A stretch of DNA of 23,284 nt, taken from NCBI GenBank assembly GCA_023253905.1, contig JALREG010000091.1, forward strand, positions 1 through 23,284, read 5' to 3'. Source of the DNA: Burkholderiaceae bacterium. Lineage in GTDB: Bacteria > Pseudomonadota > Gammaproteobacteria > Burkholderiales > Burkholderiaceae. The position numbers were made by a program, and so were the translations under genes. The stretch's first letter is position 1; every line of letters begins with the position of its first letter. The notes under the pieces are model-generated. The model saw only the letters and a program-made list of their open reading frames with translations, was not told where the DNA came from and did no database searches. Positions 9,555-20,177 of this stretch are shown one piece after another.

Positions 9555-10393
9555 CTGGGGCTGCGCGCTTCGATTCGCTGAAGCACCGTGGTTGCAATTT
9601 CCTCGATTGATTTGGTGGTGCTGGACAGCCATTCGATGCCTTCCCTGCGCATCATCGACTCAGCGGCAATCACCTCCTGCCTACAATTTTCGATTGATGC
9701 GTAACGACTATTGGGTCGCCGCTCCTGGCGTACTTCGGCCAACCGCTCCGGCGTAATGGTGAGCCCGAATAGCTTTTTTCTGTGGCGATAGAGAACTTCG
9801 GGGAGTCGCTGCCGATCGAAATCCTCTGGAATAAGCGGATAGTTGGCCGCCTTCACCCCGTGCTGCATGGCGAGGTAGAGGCTGGTGGGTGTCTTTCCGC
9901 TTCGTGAGACGCCCACCAGGATCACATCGGCCTCTTCCAGATCCTTGTCGGTCTGTCCGTCGTCGTGCGTGAGCGAGTAGTTGATTGCGGCGATACGACG
10001 GCTATAGGCCTCGAGGTTCGACGCGGTATGCGACTGGCCGATTGCATGGCTGGAACGAACACCCAGTTCCTGCTCGAGGGGCTCAAGAAAGCTCGCGAAC
10101 AGATCGAAGAATCGACAGGTGGCCTGCCGGACGATATCGTTGATCGGCGCATTAACCAGCGTGCTGAACACGATCGGAGGCTTGCGATCAAGCTGCGCCT
10201 GGCGGTTGATGCGACGAAGTGCCTCTTCGGCTTTTTCCACCGAATCCACGAAGGGCAATCGCTGCTGCCTGAGCCGCACGGAGCCGAATTGGGTGAGAAG
10301 CGAGTGACCGAATGTCTCGGCCGTGATGCCGGTGCCGTCCGAGACGTAAAAAACGGTTCGGTCGTAAGGAGTCTGATCAGCGGAATCGGGCAC
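9551..10393 (-). CDS. ppsR: PEP synthetase regulatory kinase/phosphorylase (PSRP, DUF299)
   Basis: PSRP inactivates PEP synthase by ADP-dependent phosphorylation of a threonine and reactivates it by phosphate-dependent removal. The next gene, ppsA, is its target and is transcribed divergently. Family features are [18 protein letters not shown] near the start and the P-loop GVSRSGKT at 161-168, followed by [19 protein letters not shown]. No ATG is suitable. I prefer GTG at 10393, which has GAGG five bases upstream and gives 280 residues, close to the usual 270-280. GTG at 10399 is an alternative. The open frame extends to 10501, but that extension ([18 protein letters not shown]) is unlike the family. 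Its stop overlaps the methyltransferase stop on the other strand. Confidence 0.93.
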   Translation of the reverse strand: MPDSADQTPYDRTVFYVSDGTGITAETFGHSLLTQFGSVRLRQQRLPFVDSVEKAEEALRRINRQAQLDRKPPIVFSTLVNAPINDIVRQATCRFFDLFASFLEPLEQELGVRSSHAIGQSHTASNLEAYSRRIAAINYSLTHDDGQTDKDLEEADVILVGVSRSGKTPTSLYLAMQHGVKAANYPLIPEDFDRQRLPEVLYRHRKKLFGLTITPERLAEVRQERRPNSRYASIENCRQEVIAAESMMRREGIEWLSSTTKSIEEIATTVLQRIEARSPS

Positions 10394-10515
10394 GTTCACC
10401 TCAACGATAAGGGAATTCAGGAGCGGCGTGAGCAGGCGGTCAGCGGACGTTGGGCAGGTAAAATACCAGCATTGCGCTATGCGCCACCGGTTTTTAACCA
10501 TGCCAGGACTCTTCC

Positions 10516-12921
10516 ATGAACCTCACTACCGAGCGCCGCGTCATTGCGTTCGAGTCGCTCCGCATGAGCGATGTCGACGCGGTGGGGGGCAAAAATGCCT
10601 CCCTGGGCGAAATGATCAGCCAGCTGGCGGCCGTCGGCGTCCGAGTGCCGGGGGGCTATGCCACCACGGCATCGGCCTTCCGCGAATTCCTCGCCCATGA
10701 CGGACTCGCCGAACGGATCGCGAGACGGCTGGATGCGCTAAACGTCGACGACGTCAAGGCGCTGTCTGAATGCGGTGCCGACATTCGAGCCTGGATCTGC
10801 TCGGCGCCGCTTCCAGCAGCGCTCGAGGCTGATATTCGCGCGCATCACGCGCTTCTCACCGCTGAATCGGGCCCCCTCCTGCCGGTAGCCGTCCGATCCT
10901 CAGCAACGGCTGAGGATCTTCCCGACGCATCGTTCGCGGGCCAGCAGGAAACCTACCTGAACGTGTGCGGAATCGAGGCGGTGCTCGATCGGGTACGACA
11001 TGTGTTTGCTTCGCTCTACAACGACCGCGCCATCGCCTACCGCGTTCACAAGGGCTTTACGCACGCCGAGGTTGCGCTTTCCGCCGGTATCCAGCGCATG
11101 GTTCGAAGCGACCTGGGTAGTTCTGGCGTCATGTTCACCCTGGACACCGAATCAGGGTTTCGTGACGTTGTGTTCATCACCAGTGCCTGGGGCCTGGGTG
11201 AGACGGTGGTCCAGGGAGCTGTCAATCCCGATGAGTTCTATGTTCACAAGCCCATGATCGGGGTGGCGCGCCAGCCCATCATTCGTCGCGAAATGGGTTC
11301 CAAGCTGATTCGTATGGAGTTCTCTGACCAGCCGGGCCAGACCGTCAGGACAGTCGATACGCCGGTTGAACTGCGCAACCGGTATTCGCTCACTGACGCG
11401 GAGGTGCTCGAGCTCGCACGCTACGGCATCACGATCGAACGCCACTACGGTCGGCCCATGGATATCGAGTGGGGCCGCGATGGTAGCGACGGCCTTCTCT
11501 ACATCCTGCAGGCACGGCCCGAAACTGTGAAGTCACGCGAGCAGGGCGGGCGCCAGCAGCGCTATCGTTTGAAGGGATCCGCCGATGTGCTTGCCTCCGG
11601 ACGCGCAATCGGTCAGAAGGTCGGCGCCGGACCGGTACGGGTCATTCTGGATGCCTCCCAAATGGATCAGGTTCGTCCGGGTGATGTGCTGGTCACGGAC
11701 ATGACCGACCCGAACTGGGAACCTGTGATGAAGCGCGCTTCAGCGATCGTTACCAACCGAGGAGGGAGAACCTGCCACGCAGCCATCATTGCGCGCGAGT
11801 TGGGTATCCCGGCGGTGGTCGGATGTAACGATGCAACCGAACGCCTCAAATCGGACGCGCTGGTCACTGTTTCATGCGCCGAGGGTGACACCGGTTTCAT
11901 TTACGACGGCCTGCTCGAGACTGAGGTGAGCGAGGTGGCCACCGGCGAAATGCCCGATATTCCCGTGAAAATCATGATGAATGTCGGCAATCCGCGACTT
12001 GCCTTCGAGTTCGCAGCGCTTCCCAATGCCGGCGTCGGTCTCGCGCGGCTGGAATTCATCATCAACAACAATATCGGTATTCATCCCAAGGCCATTCTTG
12101 ACTACCCGAATGTGGATGCCGAGCTTTGTGTTGCGGTAGAAAGTGTCGCGCGCGGACACAGCACGCCTCGCGAGTTCTTTGTGCAGCGGCTTGCCGAGGG
12201 CGTGGCGACCATTGCGGCAGCGTTCTGGCCCAAGCCAGTCATTGTGCGCCTGTCTGACTTCAAGTCGAACGAGTATCGGAAGCTCATTGGCGGATCGCGT
12301 TACGAGCCTGAGGAAGAAAACCCGATGCTGGGTTTCCGGGGCGCGTCGCGCTACATTTCTCAAGGATTCCGTGATTGCTTTGAGCTCGAATGTGAAGCGC
12401 TTCGCCGGGTTCGTAACGATATGGGGCTCACCAACGTTGAATTGATGGTTCCGTTTGTGCGTACGGTTAATGAAGCAGAGCGGGTGGTCGGTCTGCTCGC
12501 GCAACACGGGCTCAAACGCGGCACCGCCCCGGATGGCGCCAGTAGCGGCGCGCTCAGGCTCATCATGATGTGCGAGCTCCCGTCTAACGCCATTCTGGCT
12601 GACGCGTTCCTCGAGCACTTCGACGGTTTTTCAATTGGCTCGAACGATCTCACGCAGCTCACACTGGGCCTCGATCGCGATTCCGGGCTGGTTGCGGAGG
12701 CCTTCGATGAGCGTGACCCGGCGGTGAAGGCCTTGCTCGAATCGGCAATCAGCGCGTGTCGCCGTGCTGGCAAGTACGTCGGCATCTGCGGGCAAGGGCC
12801 GTCTGATCACCCCGACCTCGCTGAATGGCTGATGGCCCAGGGAATCGCCTCGATTTCGCTCAATCCCGACACAGTGGTCACCACCTGGCAGCGACTGGCG
12901 GCGGGCGGGGCAGAGCGTTAG
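10516..12921 (+). CDS. ppsA: Phosphoenolpyruvate synthase
   Basis: PpsA converts pyruvate and ATP to phosphoenolpyruvate, AMP and phosphate, allowing gluconeogenesis from lactate, pyruvate or other three-carbon sources. The 801-residue protein has the usual three parts. The ATP-binding domain starts [12 protein letters not shown] and includes [23 protein letters not shown]. The swivelling phosphohistidine domain has [21 protein letters not shown], with His421 at the same number as the phosphorylated histidine of E. coli PpsA. The C-terminal PEP-binding barrel has [31 protein letters not shown] and [14 protein letters not shown] threonine just before His421 (in RTCH) is the expected target of PSRP. 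ATG 10516 has AGGA at 10504-10507. A 22-residue-length gap separates it from the next gene on the same strand, which may be cotranscribed. Confidence 0.97.
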   Translation: MNLTTERRVIAFESLRMSDVDAVGGKNASLGEMISQLAAVGVRVPGGYATTASAFREFLAHDGLAERIARRLDALNVDDVKALSECGADIRAWICSAPLPAALEADIRAHHALLTAESGPLLPVAVRSSATAEDLPDASFAGQQETYLNVCGIEAVLDRVRHVFASLYNDRAIAYRVHKGFTHAEVALSAGIQRMVRSDLGSSGVMFTLDTESGFRDVVFITSAWGLGETVVQGAVNPDEFYVHKPMIGVARQPIIRREMGSKLIRMEFSDQPGQTVRTVDTPVELRNRYSLTDAEVLELARYGITIERHYGRPMDIEWGRDGSDGLLYILQARPETVKSREQGGRQQRYRLKGSADVLASGRAIGQKVGAGPVRVILDASQMDQVRPGDVLVTDMTDPNWEPVMKRASAIVTNRGGRTCHAAIIARELGIPAVVGCNDATERLKSDALVTVSCAEGDTGFIYDGLLETEVSEVATGEMPDIPVKIMMNVGNPRLAFEFAALPNAGVGLARLEFIINNNIGIHPKAILDYPNVDAELCVAVESVARGHSTPREFFVQRLAEGVATIAAAFWPKPVIVRLSDFKSNEYRKLIGGSRYEPEEENPMLGFRGASRYISQGFRDCFELECEALRRVRNDMGLTNVELMVPFVRTVNEAERVVGLLAQHGLKRGTAPDGASSGALRLIMMCELPSNAILADAFLEHFDGFSIGSNDLTQLTLGLDRDSGLVAEAFDERDPAVKALLESAISACRRAGKYVGICGQGPSDHPDLAEWLMAQGIASISLNPDTVVTTWQRLAAGGAER

Positions 12922-12942
12922 GCGAAGCAGCAGCCGGGCGCG

Positions 12943-14835
12943 ATGACAGCCGAGTCCCTGATTCGAGAGACGGTTGCGGCGCTCCGTGCGCACGCGCCGT
13001 TCTCCGAGATGGCGCTCGAGGATGTCGATTTCGTAGCCCGGCACGTGCGTCTTCAATATTTCGCCGCCACCGAGCGAATCCTTGAACCGGGCGTTGATCA
13101 TCCGCCTGGCTGTTTTATCGTGCGGCAGGGCGGGCTGGAGGGCGTCCTGCCCGGCGAGGGGGGCGGTTCAACAACGTCGCCGCTCGCGCTCGGCCCGGGA
13201 GACATGTTCCCGATCGGCTCGTTGATGGGGAAGCGTCCGATCCGCACCCGTTATGCGGCGGTATCGGATCTCTTCTGCTGGCTTCTGCCCACTGAGCACT
13301 TCGAACAACTTCTTGGACGAAGCGAGGTATTCACTGATTTTTGCAGACGACGGCTGGCCGCGCTGATGGAACTCTCCATGCGCGCGGTGCAGGCGAGCTA
13401 CTCAGCGCAGAGCGCGCAGTGGCGTCTCATGAGTCAGCCACTGCGCACGATGATCCGGCGTGAACCCGTTTGGTGTCGGCCTGAAACGTCACTGGGCGAA
13501 GCGATGGCGATGATGGAGCGCGAGGCGGTTGGCGCCATGCTGATCGTCGATGAGCTCAGCGGTCAGCCAATCGGGATTTTCACGCGGCAGGATGTCATTG
13601 GCCGAATCGTATTGCCTGAGCGATCGCTGAGCGCCCCCATTTCAGCAGTGATGAGCGCACCCGTCTCTGCGCTCGCTGCCGATGCAACGGTCGCCGACGC
13701 GACCATGCTGATGGCAGACCGTTCGATTCGCCACGTGCCGGTCATTGACGGGGGGCGGGTGATCGGCGTGGTGACCGAGCGCGACCTGTTCGCGCTCACG
13801 CGCCGGAACCTCAGGCAACTGAGCGATTCTATTGTTCGGGCGGCGCAACCCGAACAGTTGATCTCGATTGCGGATGAGATCCGCGAGTGGTCGCGGTCGC
13901 TGGTGGCACAGGGGGTCGCAGCGCAGCATCTCACGCATCTCATCAGCCGAATGAACGATCAGCTCACCCAGCGCCTGATCACGATCCTTGCTGCGTCAAG
14001 CGGCGTTGATCTTGAATCGTTCTGCTGGCTTGCTTTCGGTAGCGAAGGGCGCGAGGAGCAAACCATTGCAACCGATCAGGACAACGGTATCGTGTTCGAC
14101 GACGCTTGCCCGGCTGAATCGCGCCCGGCCTTGCTTGCGCTTGGGCAGTCGGTGAACCACTGGCTGGACCGTAGCGGCTACCCGCTCTGCAAAGGCGGCA
14201 TCATGGCGGGCAATCCTGAGTGCTGCCTGAGCCTATCGCAGTGGCAGGCGCGCTTTGCCCAGTGGGTCGCTCATGGCAGCCCGCAAGACCTGCTGAACGC
14301 AAGCATCTTTTTCGACCTGAGGCCACTCGCAGGCAATCTCGATCTGGGGGAGCGCCTGCGGGCGATGGTCGCGCCCAGCGTGCAACGGAGCGCCCGCTTC
14401 CAAAAATTAATGAGTGACAACGCCCAGCGCAGTAACCCGCCACGCTTTCTTGCGAGCGGTGTTCTGGGCATGTTGGCCCCGGAGACCGGCTCGATTGATT
14501 TGAAGCTGCAAGGCACCATGCCCATGGTCGAAGTGGCGCGGCTTCTGTGCCTCGCAAACGGGATTATTCAGTCCGGCACCGTGGCTCGGATCGACGCGCT
14601 GATCGAGAATGCCGTGGTCGATGCCAACGAAGGACGGGGCTGGATCGATGGCTTCAACTTCTTGCAGGGTCTGCGGCTTCGGGTTCAGCATCTGCATTCA
14701 GCTGAATCGCCACGCATTACCAATCCTAACCTGATCGACCTCGACACTTTGTCGCCGCTTGATCGTCGAATTCTGGTGGAAGCACTACGCCAGGTTCGCA
14801 AAGCGCTGCAGCGCTTATACATTGACTATCCATGA
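12943..14835 (+). CDS. cNMP-binding-like/CBS/DUF294 nucleotidyltransferase protein
   Basis: This 630-residue cytoplasmic protein has the architecture of DUF294 (CBS-domain nucleotidyltransferase) proteins. Residues about 15-140 form a cyclic-nucleotide-binding-like barrel, but its cassette around 86-94 reads GDMFPIGSL rather than the usual GE(L). Residues about 170-292 are two CBS domains, a likely adenylate-sensing module. Residues about 310-450 are a GlnD-like nucleotidyltransferase with GSEGREEQ at 366-373 and Asp378/Asp380 in TDQDNG as metal ligands. The C-terminal DUF294 part contains KGGIMAGNPECC and SIFFDLRPLAG. The catalytic residues are intact, so activity is likely, but the substrate is not known; by analogy with GlnD it might modify a protein. 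It follows ppsA by 21 bases and overlaps the exonuclease start by four, pointing to a joint role. No strong ribosome site is seen before the ATG. Confidence 0.88.
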   Translation: MTAESLIRETVAALRAHAPFSEMALEDVDFVARHVRLQYFAATERILEPGVDHPPGCFIVRQGGLEGVLPGEGGGSTTSPLALGPGDMFPIGSLMGKRPIRTRYAAVSDLFCWLLPTEHFEQLLGRSEVFTDFCRRRLAALMELSMRAVQASYSAQSAQWRLMSQPLRTMIRREPVWCRPETSLGEAMAMMEREAVGAMLIVDELSGQPIGIFTRQDVIGRIVLPERSLSAPISAVMSAPVSALAADATVADATMLMADRSIRHVPVIDGGRVIGVVTERDLFALTRRNLRQLSDSIVRAAQPEQLISIADEIREWSRSLVAQGVAAQHLTHLISRMNDQLTQRLITILAASSGVDLESFCWLAFGSEGREEQTIATDQDNGIVFDDACPAESRPALLALGQSVNHWLDRSGYPLCKGGIMAGNPECCLSLSQWQARFAQWVAHGSPQDLLNASIFFDLRPLAGNLDLGERLRAMVAPSVQRSARFQKLMSDNAQRSNPPRFLASGVLGMLAPETGSIDLKLQGTMPMVEVARLLCLANGIIQSGTVARIDALIENAVVDANEGRGWIDGFNFLQGLRLRVQHLHSAESPRITNPNLIDLDTLSPLDRRILVEALRQVRKALQRLYIDYP

Positions 14836-15491
14836 GGTGGCCCGCTTTTGAAGCGGTGCGGCGTCCCCTTGCCCGATTGTGGAAGGGTGCGGAGGCTGGT
14901 CCCGAGGCACGTTGGGTGGTGATTGATGTCGAAACCACAGGTCTCGATACCGAGCATGACGCGTTACTCTCCATTGGAGCCGTGGCCCTGTCGCCGGCGG
15001 GTATCGACGTGAGTGATAGTTTCGAGGTGGCCGTTCGCCCCCCTGCGATTTCGGAGCGAAGCAACATCCTCATCCATCGAATCGGCGTAGCCGCTCAGGT
15101 GGGTGGTGAGCCGCCCGCACTCGCGTGCCGCCGCTTCCTTGACTATGCCGGTGATTCGCCGCTGGTGGGCTTTCACGTTGGGTTTGACCGCGCGTTTCTC
15201 ACGCGAGCGCTGCGCAATGTAAACCTTGCGGTACCTCGCCGCTGGTTAGATCTCGCTGCGCTGGCGCCTGCGCTGCGCCCGGAGACGGTCGCACATTCGC
15301 TTGATGAGTGGTTGACGATTGCCAATCTGTCCGCCCTCGAGCGACACGCGGCAGCGAGCGACGCCATGGCGACCGCCATGTTGTTTCAGTGGCTATTGGG
15401 CAACGTGCCATCAGCCGATCGCTATTTCGGGAGGCTCCGCGGACTCGCGGCAAGCGCGCGTTGGGTGGGGCCCGCAAACCGCACGTCGTAG
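14832..15491 (+). CDS. DEDDh-family 3'-5' exonuclease (DnaQ-like)
   Basis: The 219-residue protein is a DnaQ-superfamily 3'-5' exonuclease. The Exo I motif is VIDVETTGLD with Asp32 and Glu34. Exo II is LVGFHVGFDRAFL. Exo III is ERHAAASDAMAT, with the histidine and aspartate of the DEDDh type. Before the catalytic domain are about 25 residues containing RRPLARLWKG. It is not the replicative epsilon subunit by context: no dnaQ-typical clamp-binding tail is visible and rnhA is not adjacent. Its ATG overlaps the stop of the DUF294 gene (ATGA), so the two are likely translated together; this pairing recurs in betaproteobacteria as far as I recall. Substrate could be DNA, RNA or short oligonucleotides. 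Confidence 0.88.
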   Translation: MRWPAFEAVRRPLARLWKGAEAGPEARWVVIDVETTGLDTEHDALLSIGAVALSPAGIDVSDSFEVAVRPPAISERSNILIHRIGVAAQVGGEPPALACRRFLDYAGDSPLVGFHVGFDRAFLTRALRNVNLAVPRRWLDLAALAPALRPETVAHSLDEWLTIANLSALERHAAASDAMATAMLFQWLLGNVPSADRYFGRLRGLAASARWVGPANRTS

Positions 15492-15501
15492 CAATTGGCC
15501 C

Positions 15502-15963
15502 TCAGTCGCCGCGCTTCCGGTTGGTCTGCTTCATGATCTGGGCGCGTTCGCGCTGCCAATCGCGGTCACGCTCGGCATCTCGCTTGTCATGCTGGCGCTT
15601 GCCCTTTGCAAGTCCCAGGGCGAGCTTCACCCGGCCGCGGGTGTAGTGGAAATCGAGCGGAACCAGTGTATAGCCTGCACGTTCCACCTTCCCGATGAGC
15701 TTTCGGATTTCTTCCGCCCGCATCAGTAGTTTTCGTGTCCGAACGGGGTCGGGCTGAATGTGGGTGGACGCCTCGGGGAGCGCGGAAATATGAGCGCCAA
15801 TCAGATAGAGCTCTGCCCTTCGGAGAATGACATAGGCTTCCTTGATCTGGGCCCGACCGGCACGGATGGCCTTGACCTCCCAGCCCTCGAGCACCAGGCC
15901 AGCCTCGAATCGCTCTTCGATCGAGTAGTCATGGAAGGCTTTTTTGTTCTGAATGATGCTCAT
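15502..15963 (-). CDS. smpB: SsrA-binding protein SmpB
   Basis: SmpB binds tmRNA and delivers it to stalled ribosomes for trans-translation. The 153-residue length fits the family (about 150-160). The sequence opens [38 protein letters not shown], the conserved core with the GWEVKAIR block. It continues with [38 protein letters not shown], a typical KGK/HDKR region, and has the basic C-terminal tail that enters the ribosomal A site. It is transcribed away from ratA, with 42 bases between start codons, and meets the exonuclease tail to tail with a ten-base gap. The tmRNA gene ssrA is not in this window. Confidence 0.97.
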   Translation of the reverse strand: MSIIQNKKAFHDYSIEERFEAGLVLEGWEVKAIRAGRAQIKEAYVILRRAELYLIGAHISALPEASTHIQPDPVRTRKLLMRAEEIRKLIGKVERAGYTLVPLDFHYTRGRVKLALGLAKGKRQHDKRDAERDRDWQRERAQIMKQTNRKRGD

Positions 15964-16005
15964 GACAAAATCGCAACTCTTTTTATGGCGGATATGTGAC
16001 GGGTA

Positions 16006-16449
16006 ATGGGTGAGGTCAGGAAATCGGTACTACTTGCGCATCCGTGCGAGCGGATGTTCGATCTGGTTGCTCGGGTTGAGGACTATCCGTCATTTTTGCC
16101 CTGGTGTGGCGGGGCGTCGGTTACATCCCAGCCAGACGGGTCAAAGCTCGCCACAGTTCAGATTGCGTTCAAGGGCCTTCGGCAGTCATTCTCAACCATT
16201 AACCGGCACCTGCCTCCCGAATCCATTTCCATGCAGTTACAACAGGGACCATTCAAGTCGCTACATGGCACCTGGCGATTTACCCGAATTCGTGATGACG
16301 CTTGTCGGGTGGAATTGTCTCTTGAATACCAGTTTGGCGGGGGATTGCTGGGACGGGCACTCGCACCGGTCTTTGATCATATCGCAGCCACCATGGTCGA
16401 TGCGTTTGTGGATCGCGCGGATCAACTGTACGGCGAGGCTGAAAAATGA
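16006..16449 (+). CDS. ratA: RatA/COQ10-type START-fold protein
   Basis: The 147-residue protein belongs to the polyketide cyclase/START-like family that includes E. coli RatA and mitochondrial Coq10. Visible signatures are the opening [37 protein letters not shown] and the later [12 protein letters not shown] with [10 protein letters not shown] at the end. E. coli RatA has been reported to block 70S ribosome formation, while the Coq10 relatives bind ubiquinone, so the physiological job is uncertain. smpB next door on the other strand and an overlapping rnfH mirror the E. coli smpB-ratA-rnfH cluster, which supports orthology. ATG 16006 was chosen because the conserved N-terminal strand begins at once; the ribosome site is weak. 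Confidence 0.92.
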   Translation: MGEVRKSVLLAHPCERMFDLVARVEDYPSFLPWCGGASVTSQPDGSKLATVQIAFKGLRQSFSTINRHLPPESISMQLQQGPFKSLHGTWRFTRIRDDACRVELSLEYQFGGGLLGRALAPVFDHIAATMVDAFVDRADQLYGEAEK

Positions 16450-16799
16450 GCTCGGAGATCTTCCCGCCACAGGAAAGCATCGAGGTCGAGATCTGCTGGG
16501 TCGCAGATCGCGCGTCCGGGGATCCTCATGTGCGTTGCGAGCGCTTGACGCTTCCGGTGCGAGCCACGGTGGCGGATGCGCTGTCGGCAGCGAATCGGCC
16601 CGATTTGGGCATCGGACTGGCAAACGGTTCGCTGTCAGCCGCGGTATTTGGAGAGGCGGTGACGCTTCAGTCCCCGCTGCACATGGGTGACCGGGTCGAG
16701 TTTCTTGCGCCGCTGGTTGCTGATCCCAAGCATTCGCGCGCTCGGCGAGCCGAGGTGCAGCGGCAGCGCCGCGGCGATGTACGCTGGCAACGCCGGTGA
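16446..16799 (+). CDS. rnfH: RnfH/UPF0125 family ubiquitin-like protein
   Basis: This 117-residue protein matches the RnfH (UPF0125) family, small beta-grasp proteins whose biochemical role is unproven. Supporting features are the opening strand IEVEICWVADR, the central VRATVADALSAA, the GLANGSLSAAVFGEAVTLQSPLHMGDRVEFLAPLVADPK block and a basic tail RRAEVQRQRRG. The C-terminal LHxGDRVEFxxPLxxDPK pattern is the strongest mark. The ATG overlaps the ratA stop (ATGA), so coupling with ratA is likely, as in E. coli. The Rnf electron-transport genes after which the family is named are absent. Length is a little above the usual 90-110 because of the basic tail. Confidence 0.88.
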   Translation: MSSEIFPPQESIEVEICWVADRASGDPHVRCERLTLPVRATVADALSAANRPDLGIGLANGSLSAAVFGEAVTLQSPLHMGDRVEFLAPLVADPKHSRARRAEVQRQRRGDVRWQRR

Positions 16800-16831
16800 G
16801 CGCAGATCGCGGCACCATGGGCGGGCAATGA

Positions 16832-18346
<1,515 letters not shown>

Positions 18347-18348
18347 TC

Positions 18349-19932
18349 ATGCATGACCGGATTCTTATCCTCGACTTCGGGTCGCAGGTAACGCAGCTGA
18401 TTGCGCGTCGCGTCCGCGAGGCGCATGTGTATTGCGAAATTCATCCCTGTGATGTTTCGGATGAGTTCGTGCGGAGTTTTGGGCCGCGGGGCATCATCCT
18501 CTCCGGCAGTCACATGTCTGCACACCACGAGTCCACCGACCGCGCACCCCAGGCAGTGTTTGAGCTTGGTGTTCCCGTACTGGGCATCTGCTATGGCATG
18601 CAGACGATGGCGCAGCAACTCGGCGGCAAGGTGGAAAGCGGCCAGACCCGGGAGTTTGGATACGCCGAGGTTCGTGCTCGCGGCCACACGCGTTTGCTCG
18701 ACGGCATTCAGGACTTCGCAACGTCTGAGGGGCACGGCATTCTGAAGGTCTGGATGAGTCACGGCGATAAGGTCACCGAGATGCCGCCTGGGTTCAAGCT
18801 CATGGCCTCCACACCGAGCTGCCCGATTGCTGGAATGGCTGATGAAGCGCGCGGGCTGTATGCCGTTCAGTTTCACCCGGAAGTCACTCATACCCTTCAG
18901 GGCGCTGCGATTCTGCAACGGTTCGTCATCGACCTTTGTCAGGCGCGACCCGACTGGGTGATGGGCGACTATATCGGCGAGGCTGTCGAGCGTATTCGTA
19001 ACGCAGTTGGCGACGAAGAGGTGATCCTCGGTCTGTCGGGCGGGGTCGATTCGAGCGTTGCTGCCGCACTCATCCATCGTGCGATAGGCGACCAGCTTAC
19101 CTGCGTGTTTGTCGACAATGGGTTGCTGCGGCTTGGCGAAGGCGATCAGGTGATGAGCACCTTTGCGAAGCACATGGGCTTACGGATCGTTCATGTCGAT
19201 GCATCGAAGCGCTTCATGGGCGAGTTGTCGGGCGTGACCGATCCTGAAGCAAAACGCCGCATCATCGGTCGTGAATTCGTTGAAGTGTTCCAGGCGGAGG
19301 CGGCCAAGTTGCCGCGCGCGCGCTGGCTCGCGCAGGGGACCATCTATCCTGACGTGATCGAATCTGCAGGCGCCAAGACGAAAAAGGCGACCACGATCAA
19401 GTCGCATCACAACGTCGGCGGACTCCCGGACACGCTTCACCTGAAGCTCCTTGAGCCCCTGCGCGAACTCTTCAAGGATGAAGTTCGTGAACTGGGTGTG
19501 GCGCTGGGTCTGCCCAGGGAGATGGTCTATCGTCATCCATTCCCAGGGCCGGGGCTGGGGGTCAGGATTTTGGGTGAGGTTCGTGCCGAGTATGCCGAAC
19601 TGCTTCGCAGAGCCGATGCGATTTTTATTGAGGAACTACGCGCCACGGTCGACGCCACCGACGGTCGCAACTGGTATGACAAGACTTCCCAGGCGTTCGC
19701 GGTATTCCTGCCGGTGAAGTCGGTGGGTGTGATGGGCGATGGCCGCACCTATGAGTTCGTGGTGGCGCTGCGTGCCGTGCAGACCCAAGACTTTATGACG
19801 GCGCATTGGGCCCACTTGCCGCATGACCTGCTGGGGAAGGTGTCCAATCGGATCATCAATGAAGTGCGCGGTATCAACCGGGTAGTGTATGACATCAGCG
19901 GGAAGCCGCCGGCGACCATTGAGTGGGAGTAG
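18349..19932 (+). CDS. guaA: GMP synthase (glutamine-hydrolysing)
   Basis: GuaA aminates XMP to GMP using glutamine and ATP. The 527-residue protein (E. coli 525) begins with a class I glutamine amidotransferase domain. Its triad is Cys81 in GICYGMQ, His176 and Glu178 in HPEVTH. The ATP pyrophosphatase domain has the P-loop SGGVDSSV starting at 230. The C-terminal dimerisation domain ends in the family-standard PPATIEWE. The oxyanion-strand motif, SGGP in E. coli, reads SGSH here (residues 52-55), a variant I recall in Burkholderia GuaA. It starts two bases after the guaB stop. The 3' end is a familiar integration site for genomic islands, and the content after it changes. Confidence 0.97.
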   Translation: MHDRILILDFGSQVTQLIARRVREAHVYCEIHPCDVSDEFVRSFGPRGIILSGSHMSAHHESTDRAPQAVFELGVPVLGICYGMQTMAQQLGGKVESGQTREFGYAEVRARGHTRLLDGIQDFATSEGHGILKVWMSHGDKVTEMPPGFKLMASTPSCPIAGMADEARGLYAVQFHPEVTHTLQGAAILQRFVIDLCQARPDWVMGDYIGEAVERIRNAVGDEEVILGLSGGVDSSVAAALIHRAIGDQLTCVFVDNGLLRLGEGDQVMSTFAKHMGLRIVHVDASKRFMGELSGVTDPEAKRRIIGREFVEVFQAEAAKLPRARWLAQGTIYPDVIESAGAKTKKATTIKSHHNVGGLPDTLHLKLLEPLRELFKDEVRELGVALGLPREMVYRHPFPGPGLGVRILGEVRAEYAELLRRADAIFIEELRATVDATDGRNWYDKTSQAFAVFLPVKSVGVMGDGRTYEFVVALRAVQTQDFMTAHWAHLPHDLLGKVSNRIINEVRGINRVVYDISGKPPATIEWE

Positions 19933-19991
19933 TGTGGCTTTCGAGATCTATCTCGGACCATCGGTAGCAGCTCTAGAATTCGTGAGGTGCT

Positions 19992-20177
19992 ATGACTCGG
20001 CAACGGCCGCGGCACATTGTGATCCACGCCGACGAGTTCAACGAGCTGATCGGCGATACATTTGAGCGGCGCGGGTCGGATGCAGTCTGGCAGCGCGGGC
20101 GCTTCGTGCGCCCGGGCAGGCTCAGCCACCGCAGCCGCCGGACCGTAGCGGTAGTCTGGATGACCCGTTCCGCTTGA
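19992..20177 (+). CDS. Small hypothetical protein, unrecognised
   Basis: A 61-residue open frame starts at ATG 19992, preceded by GAGG at 19984-19987 at a workable distance. I do not recognise the product. It opens TRQRPRHIVIHADEFNELI, which could form a strand and helix, and then becomes rich in arginine (RRGSDAVWQRGRFVRPGRLSHRSRR). Third codon positions are mostly G or C, as in real genes here, but a short frame in high-GC DNA can do this by chance. It lies between guaA and the toxin-antitoxin pair, and its stop falls inside a palindrome over the toxin promoter. It may be a real small gene, a remnant of a longer one, or noise. An overlapping minus-strand frame (19749-20129) runs into guaA antisense and was discarded. 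Confidence 0.35.
   Translation: MTRQRPRHIVIHADEFNELIGDTFERRGSDAVWQRGRFVRPGRLSHRSRRTVAVVWMTRSA

Noticed and set aside
9965..10519. Plus-strand open frame of 184 codons opposite ppsR
   Set aside because: Entirely antisense to the ppsR coding and upstream region; the ppsR protein carries all family motifs, so this is a shadow.
16806..16830. Possible small gene or riboswitch in the rnfH-guaB gap
   Set aside because: The gap is only 86 bases, has no conserved aptamer-like pairing visible and is explained by the guaBA promoter and ribosome site.
19941..19956. Hairpin CGAGA-TCTA-TCTCG just after guaA as a terminator
   Set aside because: The stem has only five strong pairs and is followed by GACCATCGG, not a T run.
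19749..20129. Minus-strand open frame containing a [15 protein letters not shown] stretch
   Set aside because: This stretch is the reverse of the conserved guaA 3' end and is a common false gene call.
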